Shown in pieces: positions 38,271 through 46,611 of a stretch of DNA of 64,000 nucleotides. This DNA comes from Neobacillus thermocopriae. GTDB taxonomy: Bacteria; Bacillota; Bacilli; Bacillales; Cytobacillaceae. The notes beneath the pieces are model-generated. The model was not told the origin of the DNA, did no database searches, and was given only the letters and a program-made list of their open reading frames with translations. The position numbers and the translations under genes were made by a program. How positions within the stretch are numbered: the stretch's first letter is position 1; every line of letters begins with the position of its first letter. The stretch is taken from assembly GCF_010975035.1 (NCBI RefSeq), contig NZ_JAAIUV010000001.1, forward strand, positions 124,001 to 188,000, given 5' to 3'.

Positions 38271-39473
38271 TTATCCTGTTTTCTTATCATATTTCCTCTG
38301 ATCCTGAACGAAAAGGATTCCTAGTTCGTGATGATCCCCATCAAAGAGGGCGCGCTGCTCAAAACGAATTTCCCCGTTTGTGTCAAGGACTTCGAGTTTG
38401 CAATGAGCTCGGTTTTTTTGGAGAGCCTCGTAAAATGTAGATTCATCATGAACCTTCATCCCATTCACCTTCGCAATGATTTCACCGACTTTTAGTCCCA
38501 TTTTATTGGCTGGCGAACCTGGGATAATTCCAATAATCATTAATCCTTGATTCTTTTTCGAAAAATAAAATGGTCTATTTTCGTCCTTTAAGTAAGCCAT
38601 TAACGTGATCATTTCACGTCCAATGACGGCCAGTGCTGCCACCACAATCGAGATAAGCGGATACCAGTAGCCAGCAATGGATAGTAAAGTGATAAGCCCG
38701 CCTAAAAATATGACCTGTCTTCCGTGTTGTTGAATAGCTACAGTTGGAAGCATTCCCTTCACTTGCTGATGAAATCCAATGGCAAATGGAACAAGAATAA
38801 GAGAATACTCTTTTTCCCCTAAATGAAACACTGGCCACCAGTCAATAGATAGCTGGAGAGCCTTACCCGGAATTAACAAAAACATGGGCAACATCCAAAG
38901 CCGTTTCACTTCATGCACTCCAATCATTTGACCGCGTTTACTTTTGATCAGTTTAGGAGACGTTCCAATTCCTCCATTTTTCGCAATCAACATTCCTTCA
39001 GCTATTAATAATAAACCGAGGACAATCACAATGGAAGGGTAGATCTTCTCATCGATTTTTTCAAAAACATGAGATAATAGAGGTATGTTCCATTTTGTTT
39101 CAGCTAAAAAAATTACAGTAAAAAATGCCCCTCCGACTGTATAGGCCGGTGAAATCCAACGTACATTTGTGGTAAGGGAGAGCAAGAAAGTAAAGGCAGC
39201 TATCAGTAAGATCGCCGCAAACGGAATCGTCACACCGATGGCAACAACGATAATTGAAAGCGTCAAACCAATATAAATCCCATGTGGGAGCAACTGCCGG
39301 AGCTCAAAATACGCATCCTCTGCCCGTATATGGAAATTTTTTCTCTCACGTTTTACCCTCATGACCCCTAAAATTCCTGCAAGGAAAAAGAGATAGTATA
39401 AAACGGGGTTAAGAAAGAATTTGCCTGTCCCTTTAAGAAGCTCCACAAGCCATATTTGCACCAATACAGTCAC
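38271..39473 (-). CDS. minJ: Division-site topological specificity adaptor MinJ (PDZ membrane protein)
   Basis: A 400-residue protein with about seven to eight transmembrane segments (residues 15-285) and a C-terminal PDZ domain (about 300-385; GIIPGSPANKMGLKVGEII). In Bacillus MinJ links DivIVA to MinD and so keeps division away from poles. Length and position next to ctpB match. In B. subtilis swrA lies between these two genes; here it is absent. Confidence 0.88.
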   Translation of the reverse strand: MTVLVQIWLVELLKGTGKFFLNPVLYYLFFLAGILGVMRVKRERKNFHIRAEDAYFELRQLLPHGIYIGLTLSIIVVAIGVTIPFAAILLIAAFTFLLSLTTNVRWISPAYTVGGAFFTVIFLAETKWNIPLLSHVFEKIDEKIYPSIVIVLGLLLIAEGMLIAKNGGIGTSPKLIKSKRGQMIGVHEVKRLWMLPMFLLIPGKALQLSIDWWPVFHLGEKEYSLILVPFAIGFHQQVKGMLPTVAIQQHGRQVIFLGGLITLLSIAGYWYPLISIVVAALAVIGREMITLMAYLKDENRPFYFSKKNQGLMIIGIIPGSPANKMGLKVGEIIAKVNGMKVHDESTFYEALQKNRAHCKLEVLDTNGEIRFEQRALFDGDHHELGILFVQDQRKYDKKTG

Positions 39474-39490
39474 CTACCTCTATCATTCAT

Positions 39491-39573
39491 TTCTAGTAAT
39501 TTTCTATAAAAGTCTCTAAATTTTATTTTACCATAAAATATTGAACTAGTTTCTAGTAATATGTTAAAAGTCT
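39491..39573. repeat. Imperfect direct repeat upstream of minJ
   Basis: TTCTAGTAAT followed by TAAAAGTCT occurs at 39491-39515 and again at 39551-39573, with a 6- or 4-base gap inside each copy. Copies start 60 bp apart. Unknown role; could be paired regulator sites or chance in AT-rich DNA. Confidence 0.4.
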
Positions 39574-39711
39574 ATTTTACTTGACATGTATTGGAATAGC
39601 AGATGTTTCAAAAATAAATTCCTGTTTAATGATAGAGGGATCCCCATTCACAAAAGAGCAAGAATCTCGAAATTTGTTGATATTTCCGCGGAAATGATCA
39701 TATTTTGTAAA

Positions 39712-39748
39712 AAAAAGAGCAGTGAATGGCTTTCCCATTCAACTGCTC
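39712..39748 (-). terminator. Intrinsic terminator after ctpB
   Basis: Minus GAGCAGTTGAATGG, short loop, CCATTCACTGCTC (one bulge) then TTTTTTT, 15 bases past the ctpB stop. Confidence 0.88.
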
Positions 39749-39762
39749 CTTTCTACATGCAA

Positions 39763-41220
39763 TTATTTAGCCACCAATCTTAATGCAGCCTGTAGCTGAA
39801 GGTCGTTTTTCTCCTTCTTCATTTCATTCATGGCTGCTGTCTCGAGCTTGGCCGCTGTTTTAGCATCAATTTTCCCTGTTACAAGAAGATGATGATTTTG
39901 CTGAAAGACTTTGACGGCATCCACTGTTTCTTCACTAAAATATCCATCTGTTCGTCCCGGACCTAAACCTAAGGCTTCTAAAATCTCTTGGGCATTTTTC
40001 ACTTGCTCATTATTCATGTCCTGTTCCAGTGGCTCCTCTACCTGAAGGGGATGGGTAGAAAAGATTTTTGGCTGAGAAACCTTCACATCTGGCTTAATAC
40101 CTTTTTGGTGAATCCAGTTTCCATTAGGTGTAAGCCATTTAAATAAGGTAAGTTTGATGTTACTACCATCCTCCATTGGCATAGCTTGCTGAACTGTCCC
40201 TTTTCCAAAAGTTTTTTCCCCAACAATCTGATAGCCAGCTGCCTCTTGGAGGGCCCCTGCTAATATTTCTGAAGCAGAGGCACTGCCCTTGTTAACAAGG
40301 ACTGCTACCGGATATTTCTTTTTCTCGGAAAGACTTGAGAAAAATCGTTGTTTTTTTCCATCTCGTTTCTCAATTTGAACGTATGGCTTATCATTTGGGA
40401 CAAATTCCTTTAAGATCTCTTCTACGCTATATAATAGACCACCGGGATTTCCGCGTACATCAATAATCAACCCTTTAATATGATCATTTTCCAATGCCTT
40501 TAATTGCTTTTTAAAATCGGCGGCGGTATTTTCGGAGAAGGAAGTGATTTCAATATAGCCAATCTTTTTCCCATCATATTTTTTTACATCTGAATGAACC
40601 GTTTCAAGTGGAATTTTATCGCGCTTCACCTTAAAAGTTAGAGGCTCCTTTAAACCTTTCCGAGCAATTTCGATTGTAACCGTTGTTCCTTTTTTCCCGC
40701 GTATTTTTGACGTGGCCTTATTCAAATCAAGTCCTTCCACACTTTTTCCATTTATTTTTACAATTTCATCATTTGGCTTAATCCCTGCCTTTTCAGCTGG
40801 TGAATTTTTGAATGGAGAAATGATGACAATTTTTCCATCCACCATGCCTACCTCTGCACCAATTCCTTCAAAAGAAGATTCTAATGTTTGTGTAAATTGC
40901 TTGGTGGTTTCCTTGTCCATATAGACGGAATAAGGATCCTTTAATGCGGAAAGCATGCCTTGAATCGCACCTTCAATCAACTTTTCCTGTTCTACCTGTT
41001 CCACATATCGATTGAGTATTAATTCATAGGCCTGCTCAACCTTCTCGAGATCATCCGTTTCAACTTCTGAATTAGCCGATTTACTGGCAGGAACTAGCGC
41101 TTGTTCTAGCTGGGTATGATTCCCCCTTTTCTCCTCCATTACTTTCATTCCTGCATAGGTTCCCCCTGCTCCGGTTAATAGCGAGCCGGCCATAAGGATT
41201 GCTATCCATTTTCGTTCCAT
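39763..41220 (-). CDS. ctpB: Carboxyl-terminal processing protease CtpB (S41A)
   Basis: A 485-residue secreted or membrane-anchored protease: N-terminal signal/anchor (1-25), PDZ domain at about 95-175 (GIGAEVGMVDGKIVIISPF), S41 protease with Ser in NKGSASASEILAGAL and Lys in GEKTFGKGTVQ, then a peptidoglycan-binding repeat at about 405-465. In B. subtilis CtpB cleaves SpoIVFA and SpoIVFB's partner to trigger sigma-K in sporulation, which hints at a spore former. The ATG at 41220 is 8 bases after GGGGG; the longer frame from 41268 is unlikely. Confidence 0.92.
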   Translation of the reverse strand: MERKWIAILMAGSLLTGAGGTYAGMKVMEEKRGNHTQLEQALVPASKSANSEVETDDLEKVEQAYELILNRYVEQVEQEKLIEGAIQGMLSALKDPYSVYMDKETTKQFTQTLESSFEGIGAEVGMVDGKIVIISPFKNSPAEKAGIKPNDEIVKINGKSVEGLDLNKATSKIRGKKGTTVTIEIARKGLKEPLTFKVKRDKIPLETVHSDVKKYDGKKIGYIEITSFSENTAADFKKQLKALENDHIKGLIIDVRGNPGGLLYSVEEILKEFVPNDKPYVQIEKRDGKKQRFFSSLSEKKKYPVAVLVNKGSASASEILAGALQEAAGYQIVGEKTFGKGTVQQAMPMEDGSNIKLTLFKWLTPNGNWIHQKGIKPDVKVSQPKIFSTHPLQVEEPLEQDMNNEQVKNAQEILEALGLGPGRTDGYFSEETVDAVKVFQQNHHLLVTGKIDAKTAAKLETAAMNEMKKEKNDLQLQAALRLVAK

Positions 41221-41343
41221 TTTATTATCCCCCTGTAAAATGCCTTTATTGATTGTAGAGAAAGGCACAAATTCCTGCTTGATTATTAAGATATATGATG
41301 GGGGTGGACGAGTTATGATAGGCGTTATCTTTCTTGGCTAATA

Positions 41344-41370
41344 AAAAATAGCCTTATGAAGGCTATTTTT
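41344..41370. terminator. Hairpin with bidirectional T-runs upstream of ctpB
   Basis: AAAAATAGCCTT, 3-base loop, AAGGCTATTTTT, a perfect 12-bp stem. It is the second terminator between the M23 hydrolase gene and ctpB. Confidence 0.72.
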
Positions 41371-41392
41371 CTATTGGTCACGAGATTTAAAA

Positions 41393-41491
41393 CTATCCCT
41401 CTTGATCAGATGGTTCAACTAATTTTATATTTCTCTCCCTCCATTCATGAAACCTATATGGAAAACTAGACTTATCATTATTAATAACCAC
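41393..41491 (-). CDS. Possible 32-residue peptide between two terminators
   Basis: A GTG-started frame reading MVINNDKSSFPYRF... and ending PSDQEG-stop lies between the terminator at 41503-41527 and that at 41344-41370. No ribosome-binding site precedes the GTG; coding potential is doubtful. It may be the tail of a lost gene or part of a small untranslated RNA. Confidence 0.2.
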   Translation of the reverse strand: MVINNDKSSFPYRFHEWRERNIKLVEPSDQEG

Positions 41492-41497
41492 AAAAAC

Positions 41498-41527
41498 AAA
41501 AAAGGCTGCCTCCTATTGAGACAACCT
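41498..41527 (-). terminator. Intrinsic terminator after the M23 hydrolase gene
   Basis: Minus AGGTTGTCTC, 4-base loop, GGAGGCAGCCT (ten pairs, two of them G-U) then TTTTTTG, 17 bases past the stop. Confidence 0.78.
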
Positions 41528-41543
41528 CTTTCTTTTTAATCCA

Positions 41544-42854
41544 TTATGGTAGTGGAACAATTCCCACTGGATTGATAGCATTTCGTTTGTCTGGTGTCCA
41601 TGGCCCTTTATGAAGTTCGAAATGAAGATGCTGTCCTCTAGATCGGCCTGTATTCCCCATAGTCCCTATTTTTTGGCCTTTCTTGACTGTCGCACCACTT
41701 CCCACTGCAAGCGATGACATATGAGCATAAACCGTTGTATAAACCTGTCCATTTATAGAATGAGAGAGAAAAATACAATTTCCATAAGTAGTAGAATAGT
41801 AAGCTCTTATCACAACACCATCAGCAGCAGCAAGAATCGGAACACTTGCCCCATTAGCAATATCTACGCCGTCATGTCGTCCAGCACTACGGTACCCAAA
41901 TCCGGAACTAACATAACCTGTAGCAGGCTGTGTCCATACTCCGCTAGATACGTTCGGTGCACTTCCACTACCACCACCGCTCGATACTTTCGGAGCATTT
42001 CCACTGCTTGCAATAGTACTGCTTTGAGTTGTACGGCTTTTTGCTGCAGCAGCTGCTGCCGCCGCCTTAGCCTGACGCTCTTGTTCTTGTTTAATTGCTT
42101 TTTGGATAGCCGCTTCTTGAATAGCAAGAAGTTTTTCCTGCTCTTTCAAATCCATCATATGACTGTGTTCTTCTTCCTCTTGTTGGACAAGTTGAGCCAT
42201 CAACTGATCCTTTTCTGCTCGTTCCGCATTTAATTGTTTCTTCATGCTCTCTAATTCGGCAACCATCTTTTCCAAGCTTGCCAATTCTTTTTTCACTTGA
42301 AGCTGTGTGGCTTCAAGCTCATTTTTGTCTGCCTCATGCTGCTTTAAAATATCCTGGTCTGCCTGCATGAATGTGGCTACTGCACTTGCCCGTTCAATAA
42401 AATCACTGAAACTTGTGGACCCCAGCAATACGTCTAAGTAATTAATCCCCAACCCATTTTCTTGATAGCTACGGACACGTTCCTTTAATAAAATATTACG
42501 TTTTTCAATACGATCCTTAAGCTCCTCTATTTTCGCTTGAAGCTTAGTAATCTCATCTTTGGTAGTCGCGATTTTTGCGGTTTTCTCTTCAATTTGCTTT
42601 GTTGTTTCACTGATTTCTTTATCAAGGGACTGGATTTCGTTTTTTACATTGGTTTGTTGATTTTTAATCTCACTTAGTTTTTCAGTCGATTCCTTAATGT
42701 TTGAATGAACATCAGATCGCTGGCTTTGAATTTTGTTTTGCTGTTCTTTCAAGCTAGAAATGGAAGCTGCCTCTGTCTGAATCGCAAATCCTCCAATAAC
42801 TGTCCCCATTCCAACCGTTGCAGCAACAGCTAGTGAAATAGCTTGTTTCTTCAT
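41544..42854 (-). CDS. EnvC/PcsB-like coiled-coil M23 peptidoglycan hydrolase, likely FtsEX partner
   Basis: A 436-residue secreted protein: signal peptide (cleaved near IQTEAA), long coiled coil at about 30-255 rich in Lys/Glu/Gln, an Ala/Ser/Gly linker at 265-310, and a C-terminal M23 (LytM) endopeptidase with GRHDGVDIA and HLHFELHKG, so the zinc ligands are intact. This is the layout of EnvC, PcsB and CwlO-type proteins that FtsEX activates at the wall. It lies 132 bases after ftsX, separated by a terminator. In B. subtilis the FtsEX client CwlO is unlinked; here the link is direct. Confidence 0.9.
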   Translation of the reverse strand: MKKQAISLAVAATVGMGTVIGGFAIQTEAASISSLKEQQNKIQSQRSDVHSNIKESTEKLSEIKNQQTNVKNEIQSLDKEISETTKQIEEKTAKIATTKDEITKLQAKIEELKDRIEKRNILLKERVRSYQENGLGINYLDVLLGSTSFSDFIERASAVATFMQADQDILKQHEADKNELEATQLQVKKELASLEKMVAELESMKKQLNAERAEKDQLMAQLVQQEEEEHSHMMDLKEQEKLLAIQEAAIQKAIKQEQERQAKAAAAAAAAKSRTTQSSTIASSGNAPKVSSGGGSGSAPNVSSGVWTQPATGYVSSGFGYRSAGRHDGVDIANGASVPILAAADGVVIRAYYSTTYGNCIFLSHSINGQVYTTVYAHMSSLAVGSGATVKKGQKIGTMGNTGRSRGQHLHFELHKGPWTPDKRNAINPVGIVPLP

Positions 42855-42940
42855 TCCGATTTTTCCTCCATTTCCCTTAATAATTATGTATTTTGTAAGA
42901 ATTACTATGTATGTTCTAAAATGACAAAAAATCTTGTATT

Positions 42941-42982
42941 CAATGAAATCAGGAAGGAGATTGAGGGACTCCTTCCTGATTT
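42941..42982 (-). terminator. Intrinsic terminator after ftsX
   Basis: A perfect 14-bp stem (AAATCAGGAAGGAG / CTCCTTCCTGATTT), 9-base loop, four bases past the ftsX stop; the T-tail on the minus strand is only CATTG after the stem's own TTT, so efficiency may be partial. Confidence 0.7.
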
Positions 42983-42986
42983 TTCA

Positions 42987-43880
42987 TTAAACCTTTAAGA
43001 ATTTTCGAACCGACATCATACTTCCCCAAATACCAATCAATGCCCCCATTAACAGAAGCAATCCAGAAAGCTGATACACAAACGGGCTAAACGGTAGCAC
43101 CTCAATAAAGGTACCAGTAAGCTTAGGTTTGAGATAATCATAAGCACGATAATAAGCAATAGAAATTAGAACAATTGGAAGGATGGAACCTAGTACACCA
43201 AGCAATAGGCCTTCAAGGAAGAACGGCCATCGAATAAACCCATTTGTCGCCCCTACCAATCTCATAATCTTAATTTCTTTTCTTCTAGCAATAATCGTGA
43301 TTTTAATTGTATTAGATATAAGGAAAACGGCTGTAAAGAATAAGCCAAGGATTAATACGATTCCAACATTTCGGCTCGCATTAATAAATTTAAATAGCTT
43401 TTCGACTTTACCTTGTCCGTATTTTACTTTTGCCACATAGGTGAAACTTTCCACCTTTTTCGCAACCTTCATTGTATCATTCGGCTTCTTTGTTTTTACA
43501 ATAAAGACATCATTAAGCGGATTATCTTGTTCAAAAAGCTTAAATGCCTTTCCTTCTTCTCCCATGCTCTTAACCAAGGCATCTAATTCCTGCTCTTTGG
43601 AAGAGAACGTAACACTTTTCACCTCTGGAATGGCTTCAAGTTGGGCTTTCAGTGAGTCTTGATTTTCTTTTGTCGCCGCCACGTCAATATGAACGCGGAT
43701 TTCCACATCTTCTTCCACTGTTTCTGCTACCCTATTTAAATTCATCATGATGACGAAAAAGACACCTACTAAAATGAGAGTAACGGTAACGGCACTAACC
43801 GATGCAAAAGTCATCCAGCCATTTCTCCCGATACTTTTGATACTTTCACGGGCGTGACGGCCAATCGTTCTAATTTTCAT
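42987..43880 (-). CDS. ftsX: Cell division/wall hydrolase regulator FtsX
   Basis: A 297-residue membrane protein with four transmembrane segments, a large extracytoplasmic loop between the first two (about 50-165) that contacts the hydrolase, and a C-terminal FtsX/MacB permease domain (KEIKIMRLVGATNGFIRWPFFLEG). With FtsE it transmits ATP hydrolysis to wall hydrolases. The frame is open 18 codons further, but the ATG at 43880 has AGAGGTG in front, gives MKIRTIGRHARES as in the family, and overlaps the ftsE stop by 11 bases. Confidence 0.95.
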   Translation of the reverse strand: MKIRTIGRHARESIKSIGRNGWMTFASVSAVTVTLILVGVFFVIMMNLNRVAETVEEDVEIRVHIDVAATKENQDSLKAQLEAIPEVKSVTFSSKEQELDALVKSMGEEGKAFKLFEQDNPLNDVFIVKTKKPNDTMKVAKKVESFTYVAKVKYGQGKVEKLFKFINASRNVGIVLILGLFFTAVFLISNTIKITIIARRKEIKIMRLVGATNGFIRWPFFLEGLLLGVLGSILPIVLISIAYYRAYDYLKPKLTGTFIEVLPFSPFVYQLSGLLLLMGALIGIWGSMMSVRKFLKV

Positions 43881-44556
43881 AACCGTATTCACCTCTATGC
43901 TCATCACGCACAATTCTTCCATCTTCAATAGCAATGACGCGATGTTTTAATGTATTTACGATTTCCTTGTTATGAGTAGCCATAACAACGGTGGTTCCTC
44001 TAGCATTGATTTCTTCAAATAGTTTCATAATCTCCCAAGACGTTTCTGGATCTAAGTTTCCTGTAGGCTCGTCGGCAATCACGACTCTTGGTGAGTTCAC
44101 AATCGAACGGGCGATGGATACACGTTGTTGCTCACCACCAGAAAGCTCGGAAGGAAACATTTTAATTTTATGCTTTAAGCCGACAAGGTCAAGAACTTCC
44201 ATGACGCGTTTCTTGATAAACTTCGGCTGAGCTTCAATAACCTCTAAGGCAAATGCCACATTTTCATAGACTGTTAGATTAGGAAGTAGTTTAAAGTCCT
44301 GAAACACGACACCAATATTACGTCGAAAGATTGGAACTTTACTCATTTTTAGTTTGGCAATATTAACGCCATTTATCGTAATCGTCCCTGATGTCGGAAC
44401 CTCTTCCCGATACATCATTTTAATAAATGTCGATTTCCCTGCACCACTTGGGCCAACGACATAAACAAACTCTCCGGGGTTAATTTTTACATCAATACCA
44501 TTAATAGCTGAAACACCATTCGGGTATTTTTTAAATACTCCTTGCATTTCTATCAT
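43870..44556 (-). CDS. ftsE: Cell division ATP-binding protein FtsE
   Basis: A 228-residue ABC ATPase: Walker A GPSGAGKST near 35, Q-loop FQDFKLLPN, signature LSGGEQQRVSIARS, Walker B VVIADEPTGNLDPE, H-loop MATHN. It drives FtsX. AGGTG lies 6-7 bases before the ATG. A GC-rich repeat element separates it from cccB upstream. Confidence 0.96.
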   Translation of the reverse strand: MIEMQGVFKKYPNGVSAINGIDVKINPGEFVYVVGPSGAGKSTFIKMMYREEVPTSGTITINGVNIAKLKMSKVPIFRRNIGVVFQDFKLLPNLTVYENVAFALEVIEAQPKFIKKRVMEVLDLVGLKHKIKMFPSELSGGEQQRVSIARSIVNSPRVVIADEPTGNLDPETSWEIMKLFEEINARGTTVVMATHNKEIVNTLKHRVIAIEDGRIVRDEHRGEYGYEN

Positions 44557-44769
44557 TTATATCACCTATCGTATTAGTTTCAAATCAGAAGATTCGACAA
44601 TATTTGCAAAAAATGCCATAACAAATATACGCATAATTCAACATGCTATTATTATAACATCAACATTCGTCAAAAAAAGTGGTAAAAATATTACAGTTTC
44701 TTTTCAAAGAATACAAACAATGACTGATTATACCATAATTAGCAAAATTGGCTAGAGATTTGTCGAATT

Positions 44770-44995
44770 TAGAAAAGCGTACCCCCTGGTCAGCGGATGT
44801 ATGTCCTCCTCCCAAAAGCTATCGCTTTCCGTCGTGCGATGTGGATGCTGCCGGAGCTTTCCTTGTAGAGCTCACCAACTGAGTTAGAGGAAACACGGTG
44901 AGCCGATTGGCAAGTTGATGTTGACTTATCGGAGGGCGGAGAGTGTAGGCGTCTCGCCATAGGGGCTGGAGCTAGACAGTGATCGAAGTCGATAA
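44770..44995. repeat. GC-rich intergenic repeat element of the Bacillaceae 'GTCTAGCTCCAG' type
   Basis: About 225 bases clearly richer in G and C than their AT-rich flanks. On the minus strand it begins near CACTGTCTAGCTCCAGCCCC, then GCGAGACGCC and CTCCGCCCTCCGATAAGTC, sequence that from memory recurs between genes in many Bacillus-like genomes. It has no open frame of note and could fold into several hairpins (e.g. AGCGATAGCTTTTG region). It lies in the ftsE-cccB gap, on neither gene. Copy number elsewhere cannot be seen from this window. Confidence 0.55.
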
Positions 44996-45009
44996 ATAAT
45001 TTTATAAAA

Positions 45010-45042
45010 GAGAAAAACGCTCTGTGTTCCTCACAGAGCGTT
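45010..45042 (-). terminator. Intrinsic terminator after cccB
   Basis: A perfect 11-bp stem (minus AACGCTCTGTG / CACAGAGCGTT), 5-base loop, then TTTCTC; 11 bases past the cccB stop. Confidence 0.85.
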
Positions 45043-45053
45043 GATAAAAATGA

Positions 45054-45389
45054 TTACTTTTTAGCAGATAACCAGTCTGCTACTTGTTCAGCATCATCAC
45101 CAGTTACAACGTTTGGTGGCATCGCACCTTTCCCGTTCTCAATGATGCCAAGGATTTCATCTTTAGAATACTTCGATCCTACTTTTGTTAAGTCAGGACC
45201 CATTCCTCCTGTTAAATCACCGCCATGGCAGCTGGAGCATTTTTGATCATAAATCTTTGCTCCTTCACTGGCAGAAGCCGTTTCATCTCCGCCTCCATTA
45301 CCATTTCCATTATCATCTCCACCGCCACATGCAGCAAGACCCATTGTTAAAGTTGTTCCCAATAAAAAGGTAAGCCATTTCTTTTTCAT
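45054..45389 (-). CDS. cccB: Membrane-anchored cytochrome c551 (CccB-like lipoprotein)
   Basis: A 111-residue lipoprotein: lipobox GLAACGG with Cys at about 21, a Gly/Asp/Asn-rich flexible linker ([12 protein letters not shown]), and one class I cytochrome c domain with haem-binding CSSCHGG and axial Met in KGAMPPN. It carries electrons on the outer face of the membrane, probably to a cytochrome c oxidase. GGGAGG precedes the ATG. B. subtilis has cccB in the same place between yvjA and ftsE. Confidence 0.93.
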   Translation of the reverse strand: MKKKWLTFLLGTTLTMGLAACGGGDDNGNGNGGGDETASASEGAKIYDQKCSSCHGGDLTGGMGPDLTKVGSKYSKDEILGIIENGKGAMPPNVVTGDDAEQVADWLSAKK

Positions 45390-45443
45390 TTATTAAATCC
45401 TCCCAAATGAAAATAATCCCACCAGTGTTATTGTATACCAGTC

Positions 45444-46310
45444 TTAGGCTTTTTTAAATCCCTCCCCTAGTACTTCTGCCGCGTCCATAACAATGACAAA
45501 TGCAGATGGATCAAGGGATTTAACCAATTGTTTCAATTTTGTGAACTCCGTTTGATCGACTACACACATTAACACTGGACGTTCATGGTCCGTAAATCCG
45601 CCATATGCTGATAGTTTTGTCACACCACGGTCAATTTTATTCAGGATACCCTCACGAATTTCTTCCTGTTTATTCGTAATAATCATCGCCATTTTGGAAC
45701 GGCCGAAACCAACCTGAATAAGATCAATGGTTTTGCTTGTTACATAAAGGGCAATTAAGGCATATAAAGCTTTTTCAATATCAAAAACGACAGCAGCAGT
45801 CAACACAATGAGACCATCAATCATGACCACACATCGGCCAAGGCTAAATCCTGTGTACTTATTGATGATCTGCGCTGCAAGGTCAGTCCCTCCAGTTGAT
45901 CCTTTTCCTCGAAAAACAATTCCGAGACCAATCCCTACTCCAATGCCACCGAATAATGCGCCTAGCAAGGCATCATGAGTCCACGGTTGCCATCCTTTTG
46001 TTAAGAAAACTACAAACGGCAAAAACACTGTTCCTACCAATGTCTTCACGCCAAATTGTTTTCCTAATAAAATCACTCCAGCAATAAATAAAGGAATATT
46101 AAATGCCCATTGGACATAGGCAGGTTCAAAGCCAAAAACAGCCTTTAAAATCGTACTAATACCGCTCACACCACCGGAAGCAACTTGGTTTGGAAGCAAA
46201 AAAACATTAAAGGCTATCGCTATAATGGCCGAACCGATTAGCACTAGAAGATAATCAACAACAATCCTTGTTCTTGGATAGCTTTCAGTTAAATGGTTCA
46301 ACATATTCAT
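45444..46310 (-). CDS. yvjA: YitT family membrane protein YvjA (DUF161/DUF2179)
   Basis: A 288-residue protein with five to six transmembrane segments in the first 200 residues (GSAIIAIAFNVFLLPNQVASGGVSGIS; GKGSTGGTDLAAQII) and a C-terminal cytoplasmic DUF2179 domain (about 220-285; MCVVDQTEFTKLKQLVKSLD), a ferredoxin-like ligand-binding fold. The cargo of this family is not established. AGGAG precedes the ATG. It lies 54 bases before cccB and may be cotranscribed with it. Confidence 0.88.
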   Translation of the reverse strand: MNMLNHLTESYPRTRIVVDYLLVLIGSAIIAIAFNVFLLPNQVASGGVSGISTILKAVFGFEPAYVQWAFNIPLFIAGVILLGKQFGVKTLVGTVFLPFVVFLTKGWQPWTHDALLGALFGGIGVGIGLGIVFRGKGSTGGTDLAAQIINKYTGFSLGRCVVMIDGLIVLTAAVVFDIEKALYALIALYVTSKTIDLIQVGFGRSKMAMIITNKQEEIREGILNKIDRGVTKLSAYGGFTDHERPVLMCVVDQTEFTKLKQLVKSLDPSAFVIVMDAAEVLGEGFKKA

Positions 46311-46562
46311 CGATGATACTCCTATTTCCTCTTATTATTCATTTATTTCCGTTCATCGAGTGAGAGTATAGCATGAGTAAAAAATGGTGTAAATGGCAAT
46401 GGTCTAATGTATTAAAGGGATAAATTTATATTTAGCATGAACAGCCGATACTGTTTTCATAAGGTTTGTTTATTCGTACAGATCAAGAGAATAGGCAAAC
46501 TTTTTAATATTGGTTATCCTTTTATATATTTTTAAATGTCATCCATTTCCCTTCCACTCTAA

Positions 46563-46599
46563 CAAAAAAACCTTTGCTGTTTTACTCCAGCAAAGGTTT
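46563..46599 (-). terminator. Intrinsic terminator after prfB
   Basis: Perfect 12-bp stem (minus AAACCTTTGCTG / CAGCAAAGGTTT), 8-base loop, TTTTGTT; 12 bases past the prfB stop. Confidence 0.9.
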
Positions 46600-46611
46600 T
46601 TTTTCATGGGA

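Noticed and set aside
41721-42233. 170-codon Ser/Thr/Cys-rich frame on the plus strand opposite the M23 hydrolase gene
   Set aside because: It is the shadow of the Ala/Ser/Gly linker and coiled coil on the other strand, has no ribosome-binding site and no recognisable domain.
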